A stretch of DNA of 64,000 bases from Streptomyces goshikiensis (GTDB taxonomy: Bacteria > Actinomycetota > Actinomycetes > Streptomycetales > Streptomycetaceae). The notes under the pieces are model-generated. The model was given only the letters and a program-made list of their open reading frames with translations. It did no database searches and had not been told where the DNA came from. The stretch is from positions 1,057,807 through 1,121,806 of the forward strand of contig NZ_BMVE01000002.1 of assembly GCF_014650555.1 (NCBI RefSeq). Direction: 5' to 3'. Position numbers and translations under genes: made by a program. Of the stretch, positions 26,197 through 36,135 are shown in pieces; within the stretch, counting starts at the first letter, position 1, and every line of letters begins with the position of its first letter.

Positions 26197-27174
26197 TCAT
26201 CGGCCCACGGGCAGGTAGGCGCCGTCGAGCAGACCCGCCACGTCGGGGAACGGCAGCTCCTTGGCGTACGCCACCGCGGCGTGGATCTCCTCCTGCGACT
26301 CGGCCTGCCACTGCCGCACGAGATCGTCGATCCCGGGTTCCTCGGCGCGCACCTCGGCCACCGCCCGCTGGATGGGGCAGCGCCCGATCCAGGAGTCGAT
26401 CTCCTGCTTCGACCGGTATCCGTGGTGGTGGTCCCAGCCCGGGCCGACATGCTCGCGCCAACGGTAGGTCGCCAGTTCCAGCAGGTACGGGCCGTTGCCC
26501 GCCCGGCAGTGGCGCAGTGCGGCCTCGGCGGCCTCGCGCACGGCGAAGACGTCGTTGCCGTCGGCGGCGGCGGCGCGCACCCCGGCCGCCTCGGCCCGGC
26601 CGCGGATCGAGGTGCCGGCCGGCTGTCGCGCCGTCAGCGGGGACGAGATCGAGTACAGGTTGTTCTCGCAGACGAAGACGACCGGAATCCGCTGCACCGC
26701 CGCGATGTTCAGCGACTCCGCGAAGACGCCCTCCTCGGTGGCGCCGTCACCGAAGAAGGTCAGCGCCACCCGGGATTCGCCGCTGCGGGCGAACGCCCAG
26801 CCGGTGCCGACCGCCACGGAGATCATCTCGCCGAGAATGGCCCCGGAGCCCGCGAATCCCACCGACTGGTCGATGACGTGGATCGACCCGCCCCGGCCGT
26901 GCGAGCAGCCGTCCTGCCTGCCGTACAGCTCTGCCACCAGCGCCCGGAGATCGCCGCCCTTGGCCAGATACGGGGCGTGCGTGCGGTGCGCCGCGTACAC
27001 CCAGTCCCGTGGTGTGGTCGCCGACAGCACCCCCACCGCCGTGGCCTCCTGGCCGATCGAGAAGTGGATGGCAGTGCGCATCTCCTGCTCGTCCCGGTAG
27101 TAGTCGGCGAGAACCTCCTCCACCACACGGATGCGCACCATCTCGCGGATCAGCCGCGTGCGGTCGGATGTCAT
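26197..27174 (-). CDS. Thiamine-diphosphate E1 alpha subunit, putative two-carbon branch transferase
   Basis: About 325 residues from the ATG at 27174 with GAGGAG nine bases upstream. The ThDP-binding motif G-D-G-A-T-E-E-G (about 152) continues to V-C-E-N-N (about 178), the G-D-G-x(n)-N signature. H-G-R-G-G-S-I-H (about 95) is also typical of E1 alpha. It partners the beta subunit encoded directly downstream. Together they should bind ThDP and decarboxylate pyruvate or a related keto acid, passing the two-carbon fragment to a 3-keto-4,6-dideoxy sugar made by the DesI/DesII homologues upstream. This is inferred from context. Confidence 0.8.
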   Translation of the reverse strand: MTSDRTRLIREMVRIRVVEEVLADYYRDEQEMRTAIHFSIGQEATAVGVLSATTPRDWVYAAHRTHAPYLAKGGDLRALVAELYGRQDGCSHGRGGSIHVIDQSVGFAGSGAILGEMISVAVGTGWAFARSGESRVALTFFGDGATEEGVFAESLNIAAVQRIPVVFVCENNLYSISSPLTARQPAGTSIRGRAEAAGVRAAAADGNDVFAVREAAEAALRHCRAGNGPYLLELATYRWREHVGPGWDHHHGYRSKQEIDSWIGRCPIQRAVAEVRAEEPGIDDLVRQWQAESQEEIHAAVAYAKELPFPDVAGLLDGAYLPVGR

Positions 27175-27213
27175 GGTCGAGCACTCCTCGCATAGTCGTG
27201 GCGTCGGCACCGC

Positions 27214-27372
27214 TCAGTACCGGCGGCTCTGTCGCCAGTAGCCGGCCGACGCCGGTGCGGGACGCCGGCGCAGCGGGTCCCCGAACAGCCGGCCCAGCAG
27301 GCCCAGCACCAGCACCAGCAGATAGGCCAGCAGGAGCAGCAGGGTCAGCAGGGCATGCCTGGCGAACGTCAT
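27214..27372 (-). CDS. Small single-span membrane protein next to the carbamoyltransferase
   Basis: 52 residues from the ATG at 27372. A Leu/Val-rich transmembrane helix covers about residues 7-30, followed by R-L-F-G-D-P-L-R-R-R and a short polar tail. It lies between the carbamoyltransferase and E1 alpha genes, 28 and 39 nt from each, in the same direction. Tiny membrane proteins often accompany NodU-type carbamoyltransferases in bacterial clusters, but I cannot assign this one to a named family. It might anchor the enzyme at the membrane. Confidence 0.6.
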   Translation of the reverse strand: MTFARHALLTLLLLLAYLLVLVLGLLGRLFGDPLRRRPAPASAGYWRQSRRY

Positions 27373-27400
27373 GGGGGTGGGGCCTTTCTGTGCCGGTCGG

Positions 27401-29227
27401 TCAGTCGAGGGGGATCTGGCCACGCCAGTCCGTGTCCTCGTGCCACGGCGGCTGGTCGGACTTGAGCAGCAGGAAGCGGCCGATCGCCAGCGCGTCGATG
27501 TCGGTGCGCATGAAACAGCGGTAGGCGTCCTCGGGCGTGGCCACGATGGGCTCGCCGCGCACGTTGAAGGACGTGTTCACCAGCACCGGGCAGCCGGTCC
27601 GGGCGTGGAACTCGGTGAGAAGCCCGTGCAGGTCCGGGTCGGTGTCCTGCGCGACGGTCTGTACCCGGGCCGAGTGGTCGACATGGGTGACGGCCGGGAT
27701 CTGCGAGCGCCGCGCCCGGAGCAGGTCCAGGCCGCGCAGGTGCTCGGTGCCGGCCTGTTGCAGCCGGCGCTGCTCGGCCACCTGCGCCACGATCAGCATG
27801 TACGGGCTGTCCTGGCGCAGGTCGAAGTACTCGGTGGCGTGCTCGGCCAGCACGATCGGCGCGAAGGGCCGGAAGGACTCCCGGAACTTGATCTTGAGGT
27901 TCATCGTGGACTGCATCTCGGCGTTGCGCGCGTCGCCCAGGATGGACCGGCCGCCCAGGGCCCGGGGCCCGAACTCCATCCGGCCCTGGAACCAGCCGAC
28001 GACCTTGCCCTCGGCGAGCAGCCCGGCGACGGTGGAACGCAGCTCGTCGGTCGCCAGGCGCCGGTACGGCAGCCCCTGGGCGTCCAGATAGACCTGGATC
28101 CGATCGGCGTCGTAGCCGGGGCCCAGCCGGGCGCCCCGCATGCCGTCCCTGCCGGAACCGAGGTGGTCGCGCGGCCCGTTCGCGGCCAGCAGCGCGGCCC
28201 CGAGCGCTCCGCCCGCGTCGCCTGCCGCCGGCTGTACCCAGATCTCGTCGAACAGCTCGCTCTCCACCAGCTTGCCGTTGGCCACGCAGTTGAGTGCCAC
28301 CCCGCCGGCCAGGCACAGCCGGCGCTCCCCGGTGAGCTCCCGTGCGGCGGCGGCGAGGTTGAGCATGATCTCCTCGGTGACCAGCTGCACGGACGCGGCG
28401 AGGTCGAACTCCCGCTCTGTCAGCGGCCCCTCCGGCTCGCGGCGCGGCCCGCCGAACAGCTCGGCGAACCCGCGCCCGGTCATCACCTGGCCGTAGAGGA
28501 ACTCGAAGTAGCCGGTGTCCAGCCGGAACGAGCCGTCCGGACGGATGTCGACCAGCTTCTCCCGGATCAGCGGCGCGTACACCGGCCGACCGTACGGTGC
28601 CAGGCCCATCAGCTTGTACTCGCCGGAATCCACCTTGAAACCGCAGAAGTAGGTGAACGCCGAGTACAGCAGCCCCAGGGAATGGGGGAAACGCAGCTCC
28701 CGCAGCGGTTCGACGCGCCGGTCCCGACCGTGCCACAGGGTCGTGGTCGCCCACTCGCCGACGCCGTCCACGCACAGCACGGCCGCCGACTCGTACGGGC
28801 TGGGCAGAAACGCCGAGGCCGCATGCGATTCGTGGTGCCGGAAGCGCCGGATCGGCGGCACGGCACCGAGATCGAGCCGGGCCAGCTCGTCGTGGACCAC
28901 GCCGAGCGTGCGCAGCTTCCACCCGAGCCACTCGGGCATGCTCCGGCGGAACGAGCTCCACGCCCGCGGGGCCGTGGCCAGGTAGGTGGCCAGCACCCGG
29001 GAGAACTTCAGCCGCGGATCCTCGTAGTAGGCGATGACGTCGACGTCGTCGAGTTTCCGGCCGGCCTCGGCCAGACAGGACGCGACCGCGAGGGCCGGGA
29101 AGCCCGCGTCGTGCCGGCGCCGGCTGAACCGCTCCTGCTGGGCGGCGGCGACGATGTGCCCGCCTTCGACGACGGCGGCCGCACTGTCGTGGTAGTAGGA
29201 CGAGATGCCGAGGGCAGTGGTGCTCAC
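27401..29227 (-). CDS. NodU/CmcH-family carbamoyltransferase
   Basis: 608 residues from a GTG at 29227 with GGAGC upstream. The N-terminal ~350 residues form the Kae1-like/ASKHA domain: L-G-I-S-S-Y-Y-H-D-S-A at 7-17, the metal-binding H-H-E-S-H-A near 130, and L-A-G-G-V-A-L-N-C-V-A-N near 305. The C-terminal YrdC-like half has G-R-M-E-F-G-P-R-A-L-G near 420 and V-N-T-S-F-N near 560. Family members transfer carbamoyl from carbamoyl phosphate, via carbamoyl-AMP, to a hydroxyl. In this setting the acceptor is probably a hydroxyl of the second deoxysugar. Attack of a neighbouring hydroxyl with loss of ammonia would give a cyclic carbonate, as in aldgarose. The acceptor and the second step are inference. 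Confidence 0.88.
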   Translation of the reverse strand: MSTTALGISSYYHDSAAAVVEGGHIVAAAQQERFSRRRHDAGFPALAVASCLAEAGRKLDDVDVIAYYEDPRLKFSRVLATYLATAPRAWSSFRRSMPEWLGWKLRTLGVVHDELARLDLGAVPPIRRFRHHESHAASAFLPSPYESAAVLCVDGVGEWATTTLWHGRDRRVEPLRELRFPHSLGLLYSAFTYFCGFKVDSGEYKLMGLAPYGRPVYAPLIREKLVDIRPDGSFRLDTGYFEFLYGQVMTGRGFAELFGGPRREPEGPLTEREFDLAASVQLVTEEIMLNLAAAARELTGERRLCLAGGVALNCVANGKLVESELFDEIWVQPAAGDAGGALGAALLAANGPRDHLGSGRDGMRGARLGPGYDADRIQVYLDAQGLPYRRLATDELRSTVAGLLAEGKVVGWFQGRMEFGPRALGGRSILGDARNAEMQSTMNLKIKFRESFRPFAPIVLAEHATEYFDLRQDSPYMLIVAQVAEQRRLQQAGTEHLRGLDLLRARRSQIPAVTHVDHSARVQTVAQDTDPDLHGLLTEFHARTGCPVLVNTSFNVRGEPIVATPEDAYRCFMRTDIDALAIGRFLLLKSDQPPWHEDTDWRGQIPLD

Positions 29228-29239
29228 GGGTCCAGCTCC

Positions 29240-31375
29240 TTATCTCCGACCGATCTCTGCAGTGAGTGCGCCGTACACCCCGGCCGCCAGCCCCTGCGGC
29301 GGGCTCAGGGAGCGGTACCCGCCCCGGATGCGCTGCCACACGGCGTCGGTCGTCCGCCGCCCGGCCAGGTCCGGCTGTTCGGCGAGGAACGTGTCGATCG
29401 CGTCGACCGCCCATGCCGAGTGCCCCGTGGACACGTTGTCGATGGTGTTGTGCAGGTCGACGAACTGGGTGCTGAACCCGTGGTGGCGCAAAGCCACCTG
29501 GGCGTCGCGATAGCTGCCGCCGACCCCGGACAGTTCCATGGCCAGGTTGAGCCCGAGGATCTCCGGGGCGAAGGTCTGCGGGAACTTGGCCATGCACAGC
29601 CAGAACACGGGCAGCGCGAAGGAACGGTCGTCGAACCCGGGCCACGCGGCGAACTCCTCGGAGTCCGTCGGCGGCAGCTCGACGCCCATCTCCCGGAGCA
29701 GGTCCCGGTAGATCTTGGGGTGGTTCTGCCGCCAGATCCCGTTGCCCAGCTCGTCCCAGTAGGTCTGGAACAGGAAGTGCCCGGCGGGGGAGGAGGCCAG
29801 TCGGTAGTCGGTGTAGCCCTGCAGCCAGCCTCCGTCGATCAGGATCAGCGGTGCCAGCTGCAGCGTCGACTCGACCAGCTCCTCCCGGCTGGGCAGCGGC
29901 GTGTCGTGGGTGGCCCAGGCCGCGCCGTGCCGGTCGTGTTCGGCGGCCAGCCAGCCGCGCAGCCCGTTGTCCGGGTCCCAGCGTGCGGGCAGCCCCCGTT
30001 CCGCCTTGTCCATGCGGAAACGCGAGCGGGCCAGCCAGCGCCGGACGTAGCGGTGGGCGAACTGCCGCAGCCCGGGGGGCTCCGTCCGGCTGAGCAGCGC
30101 CCGGTAGGCCGATCGCGCAGTGGGCCGGCCGAAGTCGCCGGCGGCCGGCGCGTGGGCGGGGCGGGCGTCGATCATCGTGTCCGACCGGTGCCAGGAGCAC
30201 TGCGCGACGCGCAGACGCCGGTGCCGCTCGTCGGCGTCCTCGCCGGTGCCGAGGGCCGATCCCTCCTGCGGCAGGTGCGTGATCCAGTCGCGGAGCAGCG
30301 CGATCTCCTGCTCGGTGAAGACGCGGAACATGCGTCCCTTCTCACCGATCAGTCCGCACACCAGCGGGCTGCGGTCCGGCTCGCCCGGCCGCACCAGCGT
30401 GCTGCGGGCCAGCGCCCGCAGGAATCCGCTCGGCCCGGCGTCGACGTCGGCGAACCATTCCGCCAGCGGACGGCCCTCCAGCGGGAACTGCCCGTGGTAC
30501 ACGGAAGCCTGCCGGGCCCGGTTCCAGATCAGCCGCCACACCGGGTAGTCCGGGTGGGTCGCCAGCCGCGTCTCCTGCTCCAGTGCGTCACACCACAGCG
30601 CCAGTTCCTCGGCGGCCCAACGGAATCCATGGCGCACCCGGTCCCCGTCACCGCGATCAACAAGCGCCTGCGCCGCCGCGAGGGCCAGGTCCAGCGGGAC
30701 CGGCTCGTCCGGCGTCCGGGCCCGGCCCAGGTCGAAGGTGTCGACCGGAACCGGGAGGTCCCCGGGTGCGAGCGCGGCCAGCGGCGGGAGCACGCCGACC
30801 GCGCGCAGGCACAGATCCGCCCCCACGAGCTCAAGGCGGAACCGGTCGGGCAGCCGACTCATCGTCAGCAGTACGGCGGGCAGTCGGAAGCTGAAGCTCT
30901 CGACCTGGTCGCTCGCGGCGAGCCGGGCTCCGGGCGCCTCGTCCTTGAAGCGGTGAGCTCGTAGTACGGCCCGGTACGCGCTTCCCCTGTCCGCCAACGG
31001 ATATCCCACCCCGAGGTCGGAGGAGTAGAGCCGCAGCAGGGTGAGTGTCAGCTCGCTCTCCGCGTTGCCCGCGCTGGACAGCCACTGCAGCCAGGCCCCG
31101 GCCGACAGTGCCAGCGGAGCGCAGTTGCCGAGCACACAGCGCAGGCCCGACGCCCGGTGCGGACTGTCAAGCACGGAGCGGAAGCCCTGCCTGCGTTCGG
31201 CTGCCCATCGGCACGCCTCGTCCACGAGACCGGCCAGGTCCCGCTCCGGCTCGTCCCGTCGACCGGCGGCCGGGTCGATGGCCGCGCGGACCATCGGCAG
31301 GTCCGTGTCCGGTGACGGGCAGGCTTCGGGATCCAACGCCCGGGCGTACAGCGCCCGGTATTCGACGTTCGTCAC
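29240..31375 (-). CDS. Haem-oxygenase-like, probable iron-dependent oxidase (HDO superfamily)
   Basis: About 711 residues from a GTG at 31375, preceded by GGGGAAAA. A longer GTG start at 31480 would overlap the tiny upstream gene. The last ~250 residues carry the recognisable part: Q-T-Y-W-D-E-L-G-N-G, N-H-P-K-I-Y, A-M-E-L-S-G-V-G-G, then D-L-H-N-T-I-D-N and G-H-S-A-W-A. These Glu, His and Asp positions resemble the ligands of haem-oxygenase-like diiron oxidases (UndA, BesC and SznF type). The first ~450 residues are helical and unrecognised, making it much longer than most family members. It ends 13 nt before the carbamoyltransferase start, so a shared pathway is likely. The reaction is unknown. 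Confidence 0.7.
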   Translation of the reverse strand: MTNVEYRALYARALDPEACPSPDTDLPMVRAAIDPAAGRRDEPERDLAGLVDEACRWAAERRQGFRSVLDSPHRASGLRCVLGNCAPLALSAGAWLQWLSSAGNAESELTLTLLRLYSSDLGVGYPLADRGSAYRAVLRAHRFKDEAPGARLAASDQVESFSFRLPAVLLTMSRLPDRFRLELVGADLCLRAVGVLPPLAALAPGDLPVPVDTFDLGRARTPDEPVPLDLALAAAQALVDRGDGDRVRHGFRWAAEELALWCDALEQETRLATHPDYPVWRLIWNRARQASVYHGQFPLEGRPLAEWFADVDAGPSGFLRALARSTLVRPGEPDRSPLVCGLIGEKGRMFRVFTEQEIALLRDWITHLPQEGSALGTGEDADERHRRLRVAQCSWHRSDTMIDARPAHAPAAGDFGRPTARSAYRALLSRTEPPGLRQFAHRYVRRWLARSRFRMDKAERGLPARWDPDNGLRGWLAAEHDRHGAAWATHDTPLPSREELVESTLQLAPLILIDGGWLQGYTDYRLASSPAGHFLFQTYWDELGNGIWRQNHPKIYRDLLREMGVELPPTDSEEFAAWPGFDDRSFALPVFWLCMAKFPQTFAPEILGLNLAMELSGVGGSYRDAQVALRHHGFSTQFVDLHNTIDNVSTGHSAWAVDAIDTFLAEQPDLAGRRTTDAVWQRIRGGYRSLSPPQGLAAGVYGALTAEIGRR

Positions 31376-31401
31376 AGCTTTTCCCCAGGCCAAGAGTCTG
31401 C

Positions 31402-31482
31402 TCAGAACATCGGGTAGATCGAGCTGTCGTTCTTGCGGTTCTTCTGACGCCGCCGGAACCAGCGTTTGATCGTCTGCCACAT
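31402..31482 (-). CDS. Tiny basic peptide gene between SGNH hydrolase and oxidase
   Basis: 26 residues: an amphipathic, strongly basic helix (M-W-Q-T-I-K-R-W-F-R-R-R) ending in S-S-I-Y-P-M-F. GAGGAG lies eight bases upstream of the ATG at 31482, and that ATG overlaps the SGNH stop (TGATG), a classic coupled arrangement. The end recalls small proteins found beside carbamoyltransferases, but assignment is not secure. It may bind the membrane or a partner protein. Confidence 0.55.
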   Translation of the reverse strand: MWQTIKRWFRRRQKNRKNDSSIYPMF

Positions 31483-32507
31483 CAGGACTCTCCTCGTGCT
31501 CCGCCGGGCGTCAGCATTCCGCCGATGGCTGCCGCCAGCCGTTTGTTGCCCGCGTCGGTGATGTGCGCCTGGTCGATGAACAGCCACTCGTCGCCGCCGA
31601 GCAGTGCGCTGGCGTCGAGGAAGGAGATGCCTCTCCGGGCACAGACCGCCGCGAGCCGGTCGCGGTAATCGCGGTAGACGTCGTCGCCCAGGATCGGAGT
31701 GAACATCGTCCAGAGCGCGGACCGCTCGATGTTCACCTCGTCGATCAACAGTTTCTCTTCGGGCGACAAGGTCTTTTTCGTCCACGTCGCCGTCGGCTGG
31801 AGCATGAAATGCACCTTCGCGCCGGTCGGCGCGGCCAGTTCCAGCAGCCGGTCGAGATCGCGCGCCTGTATCTCGGCGGCGAGTTCGGACCGGGCGAGCG
31901 GACTGAGCGTCCGGTCCGGTCCCGGTTCGGCCCCGGTCAGCCGCCGGGCCAGTCGGCCCACCGCCCACTTGGGCTGTTGGTAGTACTTCTTCAGATCCGG
32001 ATTGCCGAGCTGGGTGAAGAACTCGCCGGAGAAGAAGAACTGGCCGTAATCGCTGCCGGCCTCGGGCAGCCCGGCCACCACCAGGTTGTTGAGCCCGGCC
32101 AGCACGACGATGTCCCGGATCTGCGGCAGTTGGTGCCGGTGCAGCATGAAGACCAGCAGTTCCTGGGTGGAGTTGAAGGCGGACGCCGACAGGTTCAGCC
32201 ACGGTGGCGAGCCGGGCTCCCGCGCCAGCAGCGAGGGGATGGTGTTGGCGTCGCCCACCGCGCCCCAGCCGAACGCGGGCGAGGCGCCCAGCATCACGCT
32301 GACCTCGCCGGACGGGCGGTCCTGGAGCAGTGAGTAGCGCTGGTCTCCGACCTCCGTCGGCCGGAAGCCGCCGGAGTCGGTGGTGAGCACGGGGGACTGG
32401 TAGCCGGCCCGGCTGAAGAACATCAGGTAGGGCAGCCAGCGCATCTCACCGCTGGCGAACTCCTCGTAGTGCTTCATCTGTGGGGCGAGTTTCGCCTGCT
32501 GGTCCAA
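31482..32507 (-). CDS. SGNH/GDSL-type hydrolase or acyltransferase
   Basis: About 341 residues from a TTG at 32507 with AAGGAGAG upstream; an ATG at 32477 lacks such a site. Block I is L-G-A-S-P-A-F-G-W-G (about 71-80), block III L-A-G-L-N-N-L (about 128) and block V D-Q-A-H-I-T-D-A-G (about 310), giving Ser, Asn, Asp and His of the SGNH fold. No signal peptide is visible, so it acts in the cytoplasm. SGNH proteins hydrolyse or transfer acyl groups. Next to a carbamoyltransferase it could promote ring closure of a carbamoylated diol, or act as an esterase. The substrate is not known. Confidence 0.75.
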   Translation of the reverse strand: MDQQAKLAPQMKHYEEFASGEMRWLPYLMFFSRAGYQSPVLTTDSGGFRPTEVGDQRYSLLQDRPSGEVSVMLGASPAFGWGAVGDANTIPSLLAREPGSPPWLNLSASAFNSTQELLVFMLHRHQLPQIRDIVVLAGLNNLVVAGLPEAGSDYGQFFFSGEFFTQLGNPDLKKYYQQPKWAVGRLARRLTGAEPGPDRTLSPLARSELAAEIQARDLDRLLELAAPTGAKVHFMLQPTATWTKKTLSPEEKLLIDEVNIERSALWTMFTPILGDDVYRDYRDRLAAVCARRGISFLDASALLGGDEWLFIDQAHITDAGNKRLAAAIGGMLTPGGARGES

Positions 32508-32628
32508 CGCGGTTCTCTCCTTGACGACGCCGATCGGGACGTGGCGGCTGCCGATCGGATGGTGACAGTTGCGACGTTGACGGGACCCGTTGTGCGCGGA
32601 GGTTCGCGCGCGGTGGGACCCGTGTCGG
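32508..32628. promoter_or_regulatory. 121-bp gap inside the long minus-strand operon
   Basis: The gap separates the methyltransferase stop from the SGNH TTG start. It carries no gene. It is long enough for an internal promoter for the carbamoyltransferase segment, but no clear -10/-35 pair was recognised. Confidence 0.3.
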
Positions 32629-33555
32629 TCACCGGGGCAGCGTGCCGAACAGGAAGCCGTCCGGTTCGTCGGACACCGGGAACTCGATACCGGCGTCATC
32701 GCCCACGGCGCTGAACTCCTCGTACAGCGACACGCCCAGGGCGAGCCCCCGGTCCATGACGGAATCCAGCCGGACCTCCCAGCCTGCGGCCTTCAGCCGG
32801 GCCGGCGCGGCCTGCCGGGGTTCGGTGTTCCAGTTGACGCTGCCGATGTCCGTGCCCAGCGTCGCGGTCGTGTCGGTCAGCGCCGTGTGCTTGGCGAACC
32901 AGTGGATCAGCTCCGCCGGCATGTACTGCATGGCCAGTCGGCTGCCGGGCGCGGAAAGCTTGTGGACGGCGGTGAACAGGTCTGCCTCGCCCTGCGCGGA
33001 GAGGTAGAGCAGGATGCCCTCCGCCACCCACGCCGTCGGCCTCGTGGCGTCGAACCCGGCGCCGCGCAGGGAGAACTCCCACTCGTCCCGCCGGGGATCG
33101 ACGCCGACCGCGTGCCGCGCGCAGCGGGGTTGCGCGCGGGCCTCGCGCAACACCTTGTCCTTCAGGTCGAGCAGGCCGGGCTGCTCCACTTCGTAGAAGT
33201 CCATTTCGGACGGCCAGTCCAGCCGGTAGGCGCGCGTGTCGAAGCCCGGCGAGAAGATCACCGCCTGCTCGACGCCCGCCGCGTTCGCTGCCAGCAGGAA
33301 GTCGTCCATCACCCGGGCCCGGATGCCGCCGAACCGGGAGGCCACCATGGCGCCCGCCGCGCCGGAGCCTCTGAGCTCGTCGACCTGTGTGGGCAACGTC
33401 GTCGGTATCCGCACAGCGTGCACGAAACGGGCTGCCAGCGGGTCGTTGATCAGCCCGTCGGGGCGATCCGACTCCACCGCGCGTGCGGAGCAGTTGACCA
33501 CGGCGCTGAGGCCGACGGTGTCGGACACGGTCCAGTCGGCATGTTCCTCAGACAT
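32629..33555 (-). CDS. SAM-dependent methyltransferase, PPM1/LCMT-like family
   Basis: About 308 residues from the ATG at 33555 with GGGAG upstream. The family pattern (TIGR00027/PPM1-like) is seen in A-R-F-V-H-A near 40, F-S-P-G-F-D-T-R-A-Y-R-L near 105 (the usual G-A-G-L reads S-P-G-F) and a late W-V-A-E-G-I-L-L-Y-L motif. These enzymes O-methylate small molecules or carboxyl groups. Three methylations are already explained by other genes (two for mycinose, one for chalcose), so the substrate of this fourth enzyme is unclear. Confidence 0.8.
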   Translation of the reverse strand: MSEEHADWTVSDTVGLSAVVNCSARAVESDRPDGLINDPLAARFVHAVRIPTTLPTQVDELRGSGAAGAMVASRFGGIRARVMDDFLLAANAAGVEQAVIFSPGFDTRAYRLDWPSEMDFYEVEQPGLLDLKDKVLREARAQPRCARHAVGVDPRRDEWEFSLRGAGFDATRPTAWVAEGILLYLSAQGEADLFTAVHKLSAPGSRLAMQYMPAELIHWFAKHTALTDTTATLGTDIGSVNWNTEPRQAAPARLKAAGWEVRLDSVMDRGLALGVSLYEEFSAVGDDAGIEFPVSDEPDGFLFGTLPR

Positions 33556-33679
33556 CTGTTCTCCCAAAAGAAATCGCGAGTACCCGGCTGATCCCGGAAG
33601 ACCCGGAGACCGTATGGACCCGACTGGACTCATTGCTTCGGCCACCGCAGCTCGGTCCTGCACGGGGCCGTGGTGGCCG

Positions 33680-35996
<2,317 letters not shown>

Positions 35997-36135
35997 TGGT
36001 CATACCTTCCCGGTGCGTGCGAAAAGGCGCACCCGGCAGCGGCCGGCACAAAGGATTCGGACGTGCCGAAGAGACAGAGACCGCAGTGCACGAAACTCTC
36101 TGTCGCGCACGTTCGAGAGGAGCGCACGGACTCGA

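Noticed and set aside
27369..30964. Open frames of about 900-1200 codons lying opposite or offset to the carbamoyltransferase and the oxidase
   Set aside because: They are products of high third-position GC in the real genes. Their translations are Arg/Ala/Gly/Pro-rich without motifs, and they contradict the clear family motifs on the minus strand.
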